From Paulinella micropora (lineage: Eukaryota > Cercozoa > Imbricatea > Euglyphida > Paulinellidae), in contig WBZZ01002750.1 in assembly GCA_019918135.1 (NCBI GenBank), positions 262,501 through 326,500 on the forward strand: DNA of 64,000 nt, written 5' to 3'. The position numbers and the translations under genes were made by a program. Positions 1 through 10,630 of the stretch are shown one piece after another; position 1 is the first letter of the stretch, and every line of letters begins with the position of its first letter. The notes beneath the pieces were generated by a model. It was not told the origin of the DNA. It worked only from the letters and a program-made list of their open reading frames with translations, and did no database searches.

Positions 1-1346
1 AAATGCGATATTTGATATAATGGAACTATTTTTCATTTATGTTGTTTCTATTATGTTACCTTCTATCAATCTCACTTCGAGACATCATAGTCGTAATGAC
101 GACTCAGATTTTTCTAAGTCACATTTCATATAAGGTTACAAATAGGATAGAACATATATGATACAAATTCAGAAATCGACGCGCCCGGTTCTAACGAAGG
201 AGTCCGAACAGCCCGGCATCAGATCTACGCGATCGAAGCTCGCACCCGACGCGACTCATCGTCATCTGCGTCGTCTCGACTCCGCACGTTCAGCGCACAA
301 CGACCGCATGGACTGACGAGCGGACAATAAAGTTATCGCACCGCAGGCCGGCATGGCAAGGCTACTCATCGGCTAATCGGCGATGAAGCGATATCTCTGG
401 GCAACGCGACGTCTAACTATGATCGACGATCCCGACTCTACAAACGTCACGAACTTCGCAAAATTTTAATTTTGCTCTCGTTATGCTCCGATTACGCATG
501 ACCCATTAATTGTTACATTACGGGTAACAAATGGACATGGCCAATTGATTGTTACATTACGGGTAACAAATTGACACGGCCTTTGCCAATTATTTAACCA
601 ATACGTACGATTTTGCAACTGCGATGGACCTATCGACCTGCGACGACACGCACCTACGACGATGCAGTTTAAAGTGTAACATGGTTATTATCGCGTGATG
701 AATTGGCAGTGTCCGACTGCACAGTATGGACCGAGGGCGATTATTTCTAAGTTTGTGCAGAACTATTAGCATAGTATTTATAATTTACTTATTCCGTTCA
801 TTTACGATATTATCTAATTAAGGGGGATCGTCACAGCCTCACACTTCCTAACGTATTTGTAATTACGATAATACCGTTTTATACATTAGTCGTTATTTAG
901 TGGCACAAGTGGCACTTAACTATTTACCAATACATTATGTCAGTTACCATTTCATTCAGTATGGATGGATGGTCAGTTAAGACGCAGTATAGGTAGAACA
1001 GTTACAGTCATTCAGTCCATATTATACTAGCCACAATCATAAGTTGTGCTTCCAACCATAATCATTGCTAGTGACGTGGTATAGTTCTAGAGTAAAACGG
1101 AAAGTGATTGTATTCTTAGTAAAGTTCAGTTCCAGTAACAAGGAAGTAGTAGTGGGATTATTTTAGTGTCATTTACTGACATCCGGAACTCAATCTGCCG
1201 GAATTCCTCAGAAGGAATAGTCCGTCAATTACGTTTAATCAGACTTGCTTTTAGTCGTGTGTATTTCGGATTTACGTCCGGAGCACTCCTCTCAGTTCGG
1301 ATCACGGTTTTATTCATCAGCGAATATATTCAGTCGTCGTCTTTCA
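1..1346. other. AT-rich region with no gene recognised
   Basis: No open frame here has a recognisable motif or plausible exon structure. The only clear structures are a short tandem duplication at 505-582 and a purine run (AAGGGGGATCG) near 818-829. That run could be a polypurine tract of a retroelement 3' end, with the following roughly 500 bp as an LTR, but no second copy is present in the window to confirm it. Confidence 0.5.
505..582. repeat. Two-copy tandem repeat with palindromic core
   Basis: Two adjacent copies of about 37-39 bp share the core GTTACATTACGGGTAAC. The ends of the core (GTTAC/GTAAC) are inverted repeats of each other. Copy 1 runs about 505-542 and copy 2 about 543-582, with a few differences. 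The function is unknown. Confidence 0.7.
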
Positions 1347-2480
1347 CGGGTAGGGGGTGTCCTTAGGTAGGCGGTGTCCTAATGTAGTAGGTGTCCTAAC
1401 AAAATTAGCGAGAGAAAGAGAATTGTATATATATGTGTATATAAAGACAAAAAGAATATGGTAGGGGGTGTCCCGAGATTGGCGGTATCACGAAACCTAG
1501 AGAGGGAGAGAGAGAGTCGTAGAAGTGATCCCGGCCCAACGGGGGGACAGGAATATATCCTTTCCCCCAATTGAGCCAGGGACGAGTTCTTTACCAGCGA
1601 TGATAAAAGGTGAGAGCAGTCGTCCTTGTGCTGCCACACGATGCGCAGGCATTGAGTTGTTCACGATCTCTCCAATAAAGTCCCAGCTTGCACTGTTTCC
1701 TGCAGACCTGAAGCTTCTTAAATATCTCTAGTTGAGAAATTGTTTTAATGTCGCCAATCAGAGTCTACAGAACCGGCCACAGCACGCCACGAGGACAGAG
1801 AAGAGCTCCTAGCGTTTCCCACAGCCTTGCTGCGGCCTTTTTCGACGCCCCTGGATGCCTGTCCTACCATCTCATCAGAAGCTCAAAAGCCTCACCGATA
1901 GTTGGGTAATTTTCCGTCCTCCCAATTGAAGTAGCCATTCTCATAAATGCTGGTTCTCCTCGGCGTCTTGCAACACCAGGTAGCTGAGCCCGCCGATGAC
2001 CTTATATATACAATAAAGTTCATTTGCGTCATTCCTTTTCAATTTTAATAAACACAGGGTACAATTTGAGAAAGAGAGCAAGAGAGAGAAAGAGTGATAA
2101 GAGACAAAGGGGGGAGTAGGCAAGGTTAGGTAGGGGGGTGTCCTAAGGTAGGGGGGTGTCCTAAGGTAGGGGGTGTCCTAAGGTAGGGAGTGTCTAAGGA
2201 AGGGGGGTGTCCTAGATAATTACAGAGAGAGAGATAGAGAGAGAGAGGAGAGAGAGGGAGAGAGTGGTGTTAGGTAGGGGGGTGTCCTAAGGTAGAGGGG
2301 TGTCCTAGATAATGAGAGAGAGAAAGAGAGAGAGAGAGAGAGGTAGAGAGAGAGGGAGGTTAGGTAGGGGGGTGTCTTAAGGTAGGGGGTGTCCTAAGGT
2401 AGGGGGTGTCCTAAGGTAGGGGGTGTCCTAAGGTAGGGGGTGTCCTAAGGTAGGCGGGTGTCCTAGATAATTAGAGAGAG
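1347..2480. repeat. G-rich minisatellite array (TAAGGTAGGGGGTGTCC unit)
   Basis: A 16-17 bp unit reading TAAGGTAGGGGGTGTCC recurs many times, singly or in short tandem runs, at about 1347-1400, 1460-1480, 2120-2220, 2270-2310 and 2360-2465. GA dinucleotide runs lie between the blocks. The same unit returns downstream in the opposite orientation inside introns. Each unit contains AAG|GTAGGG, a good match to a 5' splice site. Confidence 0.85.
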
Positions 2481-2500
2481 AGAGAGGAAGAGAGACACCT

Positions 2501-2917
2501 TTGCCATCCTCTTCTGAATCCGACTCCTTGTCTCCTTCTCCATCGTCTCCCAGGCATAACGAAATAATAGAATACCTAACAGTGCGAATTCCCCACGGAA
2601 CGGACCTGTATATTGAGGCAAAAAAAGCCTGCCAACTTGCCAACAGCAAGGCGTTCGTCGAGTTCTGTGAGCAGGAAGGATGTAAAAATGCCCAGGCCTG
2701 GGCCAGAATGTGTGGCCGCTTGTGGAGGTACATGGGCTTTAAAGACAAATATAAGCAACTGTGACTAAGGTACACAAAGAAAGAGGTGACTCTGCAGGGC
2801 TTACTAGACAATGTCAGGGATGCCCTAGAAAATCTACTCCAGGACGAAATAGTACGAACGTTGCAAGAGGATCTGCAGCAGCAAGCGCAACCATCACAGA
2901 ACACAGAGGCGGAGGCA
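2501..2917 (+). CDS. Host gene 1: acidic/helical coding block of unknown function
   Basis: The frame is open from about 2501 after a GA-rich, intron-like tract. It begins with a Ser/Pro-rich stretch, then a segment with Cys and aromatic residues (FVEFCEQEGCKNAQAWARM), and reaches a TGA at 2762-2764. The same frame then stays open for another 51 codons with clearly protein-like, amphipathic content (VTLQGLLDNVRDALENLLQ) before TAG at 2918. The conserved-looking sequence on both sides of the TGA suggests a broken exon, a missed intron, or (less likely) stop-codon read-through. There is no ATG at the left edge, so this is probably an internal exon. No family is recognised. It is followed by an Arg/Gly-rich frame and lies in the same orientation as the exons at 3.1-6.2 kb, so it is probably the same gene. 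Confidence 0.5.
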
Positions 2918-3116
2918 TAGAGGTAGAAGAAGAGGTAGAGGAGGTAGAAGAAGAGGTAGAGGATGCGGGCGGCACCCAAGAAGAGGAGGTCACGACAAAG
3001 CCCGAGGAGGTCACTACAAAGCAGTATCTGTTTCGCGCGTTCGTTTCTGTTCCTCCGCCAGCAACGCCCGGCCCGTTCCAAGGAATCCACGGCCGAAGGG
3101 CGCAATCCTAGTGTGA
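2880..3116 (+). CDS. Host gene 1: Arg/Gly-rich basic segment
   Basis: This frame encodes a strongly basic RGG-type stretch (RGRRRGRGGRRRGRG), followed by His/Arg/Cys-containing sequence, and ends at a TGA at 3114. A second frame over the same bases is Glu-rich and also open to 3109, so the true frame is uncertain. I prefer the Arg/Gly frame because such segments are common nucleic-acid-binding tails, and a similar one occurs in the host gene at 55.7 kb. How it joins the block at 2501-2917 is unresolved: a frame change or a short intron would be needed. Confidence 0.35.
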   Translation, partial: SKRNHHRTQRRRHRGRRRGRGGRRRGRGCGRHPRRGGHDKARGGHYKAVSVSRVRFCSSASNARPVPRNPRPKGAILV

Positions 3117-3130
3117 CGGGTGCATCTTAG

Positions 3131-3398
3131 GCAATCACGATCGGAGAGAAGGTAGCAGTGGAAGGCGTGGTGCTAGAGCACTTGTCCAGCGAGGGGTACG
3201 TACTTGTTTCGGTAAGGACCCCCTACCTTAGGACCCCCTACCTTAGGACCAGAGCATCCCAAACCTCTCTCTCTCTCTCTCTGTCTCTCTCTTTCTCTCT
3301 CTCTGTAATTATCTATGACACCCCCTACCTTAGACACCCCCTACCTTACCACCCCCTACCTTAGGACCCCCTACCTTACGACCAGAGCATTCCAAACT

Positions 3399-3440
<42 letters not shown>

Positions 3441-3506
3441 ACTAGGACACCCCCTACCTTAGACACCCCCTACCTTAGGACCCCCTACCTTAGGACCAGA
3501 GCATCC

Positions 3507-3550
<44 letters not shown>

Positions 3551-4702
3551 TTCTCTCTCTCTGTAATTATCTAGGACACCCCCTACCTTAGGACACCCGT
3601 TACCTACTCCCCACTTTGTCTCTTATCAGTCTATCTCTCTTTTGCTCTCTCTCTCTCTCTCTCTCTCTGTAGTTTGATCCGGACCAGCAACCCAAGTTGG
3701 AGGGCAAGATTGGGGTGATAGTGGGCTTGGACGTGACGAACACCTCGCAGTCAAAGTGCCTGATCGTGTCAGGAAGCAAGTGGCAGCAATTGACATGGCT
3801 TTGTGGAAGCCACATCGTGGACCGCTATGCATGCTGTTTGTATATCCCGGTGACGATGGACGTACGTCGGTGCAAAGACCGACAACGGCGGTCATTTAGG
3901 ACGGTGAAGTTAAGGAAGGTAAAGTGAAGGCTGACCACTTTGTTTTGCACGAGTTATGGCGAAGTAGCTATGGCCCCCGACTGCCAAGCTCGCCTTTCAT
4001 CAGGCTTACGCAGTCCAGTTTGTCGCTAATTTAAACGACAAGGGTGAGTGCGAAGTATGCGGCCACGACGAAAAACTGGAGGAGGATGTATCCCTGCCAA
4101 GTTGTGGGTGTGTGTACTTAAGTATAGGCAGGTTGGAACGCTACGCGAAGTATACCACACCTGATAACGCGTTTGATGCGGTCAGAAAGACAGAGAGCGA
4201 GAGAAATGTGAGGGGCATGGCTAAGGTAGGGGGGTTGTCTAAGGTAGCGGGGGGGGGGGGGGGGGGGACAAAGTGACTCACTAATACTTGGCTGCTTCCT
4301 CGATGGTATGTGTTACAGTGTCCGTCGGAGTTGACTGCCGAGGAAGCAGCCAACTACAACGATGACGACGGCGTGGATATGGCGCATAAGGACCTGGTCC
4401 GGAAGAACCAAGTTACGATGTCCTACTTGGCCCCAATGGTGCCTGAAGAGCACCGCAGACAGGCAGTGAAGTCTGGCGCGGCAATATGTCTGGGCAAGTC
4501 TAACGTGGACGTGCTTTACCCACGATGGTATATAGTCTTCCTTGACTGTCTTTGCCTGATGAATCTGTTCTTGTTTGTGTGCTGTGTGCTGTTCTAGGCA
4601 AGGGGTCGTCAAGGAAAAAAAAGGACATAGCGGGAAAAAAAGGATTCTTCTGGGAGAAGAAAGAAGCGCGCGACCAAACCCAGCTATACGGATGTATTCT
4701 GG
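3131..4702 (+). CDS. Host gene 1: multi-exon middle part, unknown function
   Basis: Exons inferred from frame and GT-AG borders are 3131-3211, 3673-about 3918, about 3968-4225, 4319-4527 and 4598-4702. Joining 3211 to 3673 keeps phase 0 (…EGYVLVS then FDPDQQPKLEG…), and 4527 to 4598 restores an in-phase Trp codon. The 3968-4225 exon has a zinc-binding-like arrangement CEVCGH…LPSCGC. The 4319 exon is acidic (YNDDDGVDM). Of the introns, 3212-3672 and 4703-about 5577 are filled with the minisatellite and CT runs, 4226-4318 starts inside a minisatellite-like unit (AAG|GTAGGG) and has a 20-nt G run, and 4528-4597 is short and ordinary. No known domain is recognised; the Cys motif only hints at metal binding. 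Confidence 0.55.
3212..3672. repeat. Minisatellite/CT-repeat intron
   Basis: This 461-bp intron starts with GTAAGG and ends CTCTGTAG. Almost all of it is the minisatellite in reverse orientation (CACCCCCTACCTTAGG) alternating with long CT runs and the spacer GACCAGAGCATCCCAAAC. The reading frame on both sides joins in phase. Confidence 0.75.
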
Positions 4703-4725
4703 GTGAGTTCCTTCCCTCTCCCCTG

Positions 4726-4758
<33 letters not shown>

Positions 4759-4995
4759 TCAGTCTTTGCCTCTCTTTCTTTCTCTCTCCCTCACCCCCTA
4801 CCTTAGGACACCCCCTACCTTAGGATCCCCTACCTTACGACCTGAGCATCCCAAACTCCTCTCTCTGTGTGTGTGTGTCTCTCTCTCTCTCTCTGCTCTG
4901 TCTTTGCCTCTCTCTCTCTCTCTCTCCCTCACCCCCTACCTTATGACATCCCCTACCTTAGGACCCCCCCTACCTTACGACCTGAGCATCCCAAA

Positions 4996-5034
<39 letters not shown>

Positions 5035-5285
5035 TCTTTGCCTCTCTTTCTCTCTCTCTCCCTCACCCCCTACCCTAGGACACCCCCTACCTTAGGACCC
5101 CCTACCTTAGGACCCCCTACCTTAGGACCCCCTACCTTACGACCTGAGCATCCCAAACTCCTCTCTCTCTCTCTCTCTCTCTCTCTGCTCTGTCTTTGCC
5201 TCTCTTTCTCTCTCTCTCCCTCACCCCCTACCTTAGGACACCCCCTACCTTACGACCAGAGCATCCCAACCTCCCTCTCTTTTCT

Positions 5286-5317
<32 letters not shown>

Positions 5318-5577
5318 GCTCTGTCTTTGCCTTTTTTCTCTTTCTCTCTCGCTCCCTCACCCCCTATCTTAGGACACCCCCTACCTTACCACCCCCTACC
5401 TTACAACCAGAGCATCCCAAACTCTCTCTCTCTCTCTCTCTCTGCTCTGTCATTGCCTCTCTTTCTCTCTCTCTCCCTCACCCCCTACCTTAGACACCCC
5501 CTACCTTACGACCAGATCATCCCAAACTCTCTCTCTCGCTCTCTCTCTCTACCTTACACTTAGTGTCTTGTGTGCAG
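4703..5577. repeat. Minisatellite/CT-repeat intron
   Basis: An approximately 875-bp intron starts with GTGAGT and ends near TGTGTGCAG at 5569-5577. It holds at least seven cassettes of CT repeat, a CTCTGTCTTTGCCTCTC segment, two to four units of CACCCCCTACCTTAGG, and the spacer GACC(T/A)GAGCATCCCAAAC. The composite cassette is about 100-140 bp, so this is a higher-order tandem array. The exact acceptor site is uncertain because the phase of the next exon is not settled. Confidence 0.65.
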
Positions 5578-6062
5578 ATAGGATCGCAGCCTCCATCTCA
5601 CTGTTTTTACAAAAATCCTGCCACCGACGCGCTGGTACCTGTTACAGGTCTGTGTGAGAGACAGAGTGTGGAAATTTACTCCTTCTGTCCCTTTGTGTGA
5701 AAATTTTTTCCGCACTTGGGGACACGTGGAAGTTGAAGGCATTCTTGGCCCCGTGGACTTCCAGGAGGATGGGTGCACCCTGACGGAGGAGTCGATGAAA
5801 AGGATTCGCAAGCTGGATTCTATTCGCCCTCCTGGGGTAATATGGCCCCTGACCGAGACTGTCTTACTTCTTGTCGTCCAGCACGCTCCTGCTGCTGCTG
5901 TCGCTCCTTCTCCCGCCTGTTCTTCTTCCTCTTCTACTACTACTACTACTACTACTACTGCTACTTCTACTACTACTGCTCCTGCTGCTCCTGCTGCTGC
6001 TACTACTACTACTACTACTACTACTACTGGTCCTGCTGCTCCTGCTGCTCCTGCTGCTGCTG

Positions 6063-6093
<31 letters not shown>

Positions 6094-6244
6094 CACTGCT
6101 GCTAGTACTACGGCTACTACTGCTACTATTGCTGCTACTGCTACTACTGCTGGTGCTCTTGAGGATGGTGATCCATTGTCGCCAAAGTTGCGACACGAAG
6201 TCGAAAAGCTTATGGACGAGAAAAAAGAAAGAGAGAGACTCTGA
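5578..6244 (+). CDS. Host gene 1: 3' part with Ala/Thr low-complexity tract
   Basis: After the intron an open frame encodes ordinary sequence (ILGPVDFQEDGCTLTEESM, then MKRIRKLDSIRPPGV). A long Thr/Ala/Ser tract from (ACT)n/(GCT)n repeats follows at about 5930-6150, then a charged end (LRHEVEKLMDEKKERERL) and a TGA at 6242. The part before about 5700 fits a different frame better (SQPPSHCFYKNPATDALV), so a frame change or a small unseen intron is likely. The Lys/Glu-rich AT-poor sequence at 6250-6525 downstream may be UTR or another coding piece (LETSDYEWVETDREEENEE-like, ending at TAA near 6523). The function is unknown. Confidence 0.45.
5934..6150. repeat. Trinucleotide repeat (ACT/GCT)n
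   Basis: Interrupted runs of ACT and GCT triplets account for the Thr/Ala tract on one frame. The same bases give poly-Leu, poly-Ser or poly-Tyr/Cys in the other frames, which I take to be artefacts. Confidence 0.9.
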
Positions 6245-6529
6245 GAGAGAAAGAAAGCGCGCAGAAAATGGTTGGTGACGATGGTGGTGACGAGAACAAA
6301 GAAGAGGGAGGACTTGCACTGACAAGAAAAAAAAGACAGTTGGAAAAAAAAGAAGAAAAAGAAGGGGGAGGACGCAAACTGAAAAAAAAAAGAACTGAGA
6401 AGGAAGAAGAGTGAGAAAACACGCAGGAAATGGTTAATGCAGATGAGACTAGCGATTATGAGTGGGTAGAAACAGATCGAGAGGAAGAAAACGAAGAAGA
6501 AGAAGACGAAGAGTACAAGCCTTAAGTTC

Positions 6530-7620
6530 GTAAGGTAGGGGGTGTAGCCGCAAAAAAATTTCAAGTCAGTAAGGTAGGGGGTGTAGCCGCAAAAAATTTC
6601 AAGTCAGTAAGGTAGGGGGTGTAGCAGCAAAACAATTTCAAGTAAGGTAGGGGGTGTATCCGCCAAAAAAAAATCACGGACTTGAAATTTCTTTGCTTTC
6701 AAGTCCGTCAGGTAGGGGGTGCAGCCGCAAAAATGTCAAGTCCGTAAGGTAGGGGGGGTAGCCACCAAAAAATTTCAAGTCAGTAAGGTAGGGGGTGTAG
6801 CCGCCAAAAAATTTCAAGTCCGTAAGGTACGGGGTGCAGCCGCAAAAAATTTCAAGTCCGTAAGGTAGGGGGTGGGGGTTTGCATCACATAACAAGTCTC
6901 ATATTATTCTGAAAGCTTTATTATGATGATGTTCAGTTTTATTATGATGAAGTTTCTGTGCTTGTTTCCAATAAGATAAAACAAACACAGAAATTTGGTT
7001 TTATCTTATTGGAAATTGGTTTCTCATTAAATTCATTACATTTATTGTTATATATTCAAAAAATGTGTGCATGCTGGGTGGTGTACCTGAAAAAATTATA
7101 AGTCCGTAAGGTGGGGGGTGTAGCCGCAAAAAATTTTCAAGTCCGTAAGGTAGGGGGTGTAGCCGCCAAAAAATTTCAAGTCCGTAAGGTAGGGGGTGCA
7201 GCCTGAAAAATACTAAGTCCGTAAGGTAGGTGGTATTAATACATGTAATTGCGTAAAAATGATCAAGTCCGTAAGGTAGGGGGTGTACGTTTAAAAACCA
7301 AGTCCGTAAGGTTGGGGGTGCAGCCGGAAAAATTACTAAGTCCTTAAGGTAGGTAGTATTAATACCTGTAATTGCATAAAAATGATCAAGTCCGTAAGGT
7401 AGGGTGTGTTGAAAAACCAAGTCCGTAAGGTAGGTGGTGCAGCCGGAAAAAATACTAAGTCTGTAAGATAGGGGGTGAACATGAAAAAAAAAACTAAGTC
7501 CCGTAAGGTAGGAGGTGCTAAAAAAAAAAACTAAGTCCGCAAGCGGAAAGCTGTAGGGAGGCTTAAGGTAGGGGGTGGTCGCTAAGGTAGGGACCTTCCT
7601 TAGAAAGCAAAGGTAGGCCC
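6530..7620. repeat. Long-unit minisatellite (about 36-45 bp) downstream of host gene 1
   Basis: About 25 copies have the pattern AAGTCCGTAAGGTAGGGGG, then TGTAGCCGC, then an A-rich tract. The GTAAGGTAGGGGGTG core is shared with the minisatellite upstream, but the flanks differ. A 190-bp AT-rich, non-repetitive stretch (about 6895-7085) splits the array. The last units drift into CCCCCTACC copies in the opposite orientation at 7615-7650. Confidence 0.85.
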
Positions 7621-8069
7621 CCTACCAACCCCCTACCGACCCCCTACCGTTTCACTGTGTATATGCCCGGGAAAGAACACCTGATCGGTACCTTACATAT
7701 ACATACACACCCTCTCAGACCTCAGATGCCCCTATGCACCATGCAGGCGTCAAAAAGGCGAAGACAGGAAACAAGAAGGCCAAGAACAAGTAATCTTGGG
7801 TCGCCCAATTCGTTGACGCCCGAGTCAGCGACACATGGTGACTCGCCTTCGGGAGCGCCATCCTTGCTCCTGAGTGGGACAGAAACGCCACGTGATGACC
7901 GACAAACAAAGGCACCCGCCATGGGGACAGCCGCAGAGCAGCCCACCTTAGTGGCTCCGACTCTTCTTTCACGGTCCCGGCCCAATCGCCGACCGAAACA
8001 CTGTATAGTTCCATAGAGGCTACGTCCTCACCGATAGAGGATAGCGTTGAGACGAGGGATAAGGATATA

Positions 8070-9254
8070 ATGATGGGTAGCGACGACAACCGTCGGGAGC
8101 GTGTACCGAACGAGCCGGACACGGTCGCTGACCTTACCGGTACCATAGAGGTCGGTTTACCCAATCCCTTACCCGAAGACACCGTCGCAAAGGCGACGCC
8201 GGCTGTCGATCCTGGCACGATCACATCAAGTATCTGTGATGGAGGGGCATCGAATAAGCCCTCGGACCCTCGCGTAAGACGCGCCAGACCTGTCAGTGTC
8301 CGGCAGCCTGTAGGAAAACCCGCTTCTGTTTTTGTGAACAAGGTAGGTAAAATATATGCAGGGGCACGCTCATATAATAGATACACAGGGCCGACCCTAT
8401 TAGATCGGCGTACCAGCTTGACCAGGGGTACGGTTATTAGGTCAGCTATCAATCATCCACACATACCACGCTCCGACGACAAGGCTATTCATTCACTGCC
8501 GGTCGGGTACACCCCTTCACCTTTCCAAGTGGCAACCACCATGGTCCTACCCGCCACACAGGGCAAAGCCATCGCCCCGGCAGTCATCCGTAAAATGGGC
8601 CTCACTCCACTGCACGACTCTGACCAACTCGGAGCGACGGCGCGGTCACAAGCGCGACAGTTTGCCGAGATTGAGACAGAGTTAAGACAGGCCTTGACAA
8701 CCCGAGCCGAACCGGTAGACCTCCCACCAGCGGAGGCACGGGACATGAGTTACACCAGATTATACTGGAAAGAACTCAATGGCTATCTAGATACCAGGAA
8801 TGATAGCATGGCCCAAATCACGTTCGCGGGCAAACGCTTTATAGACAAATATGGACGTCTGTTTGATTTTACCAAGACAAACCCACTCGGATACATCCGG
8901 GGTGCCAACGACGAACGGAGCGCGATCATAGGCCGCGTCCCGACGCCGTTGACAGTCGAATTCCCATGCGGGATGTCTTATTCCATTCATGTCTTAGTCG
9001 TCCCGGCCTTCCCAGGCACCATCGTGTTGGGCAAGCCCGACCTCAAAATGATGGATGCACAGCTTATGCTGGGACAGGACATCATCAAGTATGGGCGTGG
9101 ACGACATGAGTCCGAATTCCCGATCCTAAAATCGGAAACGTACCTCCCACGACAGCACCCATATGGCGGTAGGGCTCAGGTCACACTGATACCACCGGCC
9201 CCTCCATTACCCTATGATGGACACCTCGCCAAGCAATCTCGTCTTACCCCATAG
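8070..9254 (+). CDS. Gypsy-like element: gag/retropepsin-like region
   Basis: The N-terminal half is Arg/Pro-rich and low in recognisable motifs. The C-terminal third resembles the second half of a retropepsin: a flap-like segment, then a hydrophobic strand and VLGKPDLKMMDAQ, which matches the common ILG-dfL ending of Gypsy proteases. That domain matures the polyprotein. It lies upstream of the integrase in the same orientation, as expected for Metaviridae. Another open frame just downstream (about 9504-9758) belongs to the same element but shows no motif I can name. The assignment rests on pattern only. Confidence 0.45.
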   Translation: MMGSDDNRRERVPNEPDTVADLTGTIEVGLPNPLPEDTVAKATPAVDPGTITSSICDGGASNKPSDPRVRRARPVSVRQPVGKPASVFVNKVGKIYAGARSYNRYTGPTLLDRRTSLTRGTVIRSAINHPHIPRSDDKAIHSLPVGYTPSPFQVATTMVLPATQGKAIAPAVIRKMGLTPLHDSDQLGATARSQARQFAEIETELRQALTTRAEPVDLPPAEARDMSYTRLYWKELNGYLDTRNDSMAQITFAGKRFIDKYGRLFDFTKTNPLGYIRGANDERSAIIGRVPTPLTVEFPCGMSYSIHVLVVPAFPGTIVLGKPDLKMMDAQLMLGQDIIKYGRGRHESEFPILKSETYLPRQHPYGGRAQVTLIPPAPPLPYDGHLAKQSRLTP

Positions 9255-9982
9255 GGTACGGCCTGGGTGTACACCAATAAATACATCCCAGAGCCGGACA
9301 ACAAGCCCCCCAACACATGGGAGGACTTTGAAGAACTCGCGGCCAAGAGGGAGGCTCAGATCCTACTCCTGAAACGTCAGGAAGACTCTTGGCATGGTTT
9401 CGACCAGCCGGGCCAAGTCTGACTAAGGGGGTCCACCAGTACACGGGTCAAAACAAACTTAGTATATCATGCTTCGAAAAGGCTGACGGAGGATGACGAC
9501 GTCATGCAAAACCTGAAGCAATGGTATCAAGGCACAGATCCGATACAGCCGGACAGCTTAACGGCGGTGCCCAAAATATTAGCTGATCGCCTAGATCCGG
9601 GCGAAGACATCACAATCATCCTTCCAATTCATCCCACCGTCATGTGGTGGAGAGACGTTTTGGATCGGGTGATCGATGATCCTATTCCGATACCTAGCCG
9701 ACAGTCCAAACCCCTCATGGCTTTTCGCTTGGGGTCCGTTAAAGTTTCCGAATCGTAGTTTCGAATTCACTTAGAAAGAGAACAGAAAAGCTTCATTGGC
9801 CAAAACCTTCCGAACTCGTCGGAGTAGTGTGGACGGAAAGGGGCTAGGTTCAAATATTTCAGGACTCAAGTTTACAAAACACTAACAGTTGGCGGCTCTA
9901 TGTCCACTCGGAACACAGACAGCCGCACCGAAAAACTTGAGTACTGAAACCGAACATTACAAAAGCCACCAACAATTTGAGC

Positions 9983-10630
9983 CTAGAGATTTGTCCCTCC
10001 CCCTATAGCTTTTTGTTCTGCAACTAACTCCGCCAACCTTGCGCCTACGTATAGGCGAAAACAGAACGAGGACCACCGTCCCGCGCGCATGATTGTAGAA
10101 TCGGAAGCCCCGAGCGAGAAGAGACGAGCCGCGCCACCACGACGAAGCGAGATCCCGTTGAATCTACCACCTGTCTTCACGCCCGCCTTCTGGAGAAGCT
10201 CTCTTGCGGTGCTGACGAAAGTTGAGCGATTGAGCGGAGAATTGTCTGCCAGACGGAAGTAGGGATAGTTTCCCGCGGAAGGTAGCCTGAAAGCGTCGCG
10301 ACTAGACTCATAAAATTTCTTCCAGGCATGTGGACAAACAAGCGGGTTCTCTTGTTCGGCCAGACCAACATCGCATCCGCGACGAAAGGGATCCTGCTTT
10401 GCGCCGTCCAAGGTAGCCATTATAAGACTCATATCATCGACCTCGCGCATTCGGACAAAAGGGTTAACAAGGAACCGGCATGTTGCGAGCGATCCTGACG
10501 CAACTAACTCACCGACGCGGAAAAGGCCGAAGAAACCCCAGACTGCAGCTGTGACGACTGTAGCCCAGAGATGACGAGTGGACTTCGGGATGTTGCGATC
10601 TTTAACGCCCCCCAGGGTATAGCTGGCCAT
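9983..10630 (-). CDS. DIRS-like element: tyrosine recombinase
   Basis: The C-terminal half of a tyrosine recombinase/phage integrase-fold protein. An early conserved Arg (GLFRVGELV), then the box-II motif GISLRRGGAARLFSLG and a following RAGRW segment with a downstream Tyr, fit the R…(H/K)xxR…Y catalytic layout. It would cut and join the circular DNA copy of the element at its target. It lies next to the RT-RNase H region on the same strand, as in DIRS and Ngaro elements. Confidence 0.75.
   Translation of the reverse strand: MASYTLGGVKDRNIPKSTRHLWATVVTAAVWGFFGLFRVGELVASGSLATCRFLVNPFVRMREVDDMSLIMATLDGAKQDPFRRGCDVGLAEQENPLVCPHAWKKFYESSRDAFRLPSAGNYPYFRLADNSPLNRSTFVSTARELLQKAGVKTGGRFNGISLRRGGAARLFSLGASDSTIMRAGRWSSFCFRLYVGARLAELVAEQKAIGGGTNL

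Noticed and set aside
818-1346. Possible solo LTR after a purine tract
   Set aside because: No second copy, no target duplication and no clear end were found, so it is kept only as a remark.
1347-2480. CRISPR-like regularly spaced repeats
   Set aside because: Units are short, G-rich and irregularly spaced with GA runs between them, there are no unique spacers or cas genes, and the context is eukaryotic.
4703-5577. Leader-like CT-rich promoter cluster or a coding array
   Set aside because: In-frame translation gives only Ser/Leu/Pro repeats, and the segment is bounded by GT…AG between coding blocks, so an intron is simpler.
5864-6325. Open frames of poly-Ser, poly-Leu and poly-Tyr over the (ACT)n tract
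   Set aside because: These are shadow frames of the triplet repeat. The Ala/Thr frame has non-repeat sequence on both sides and is preferred.
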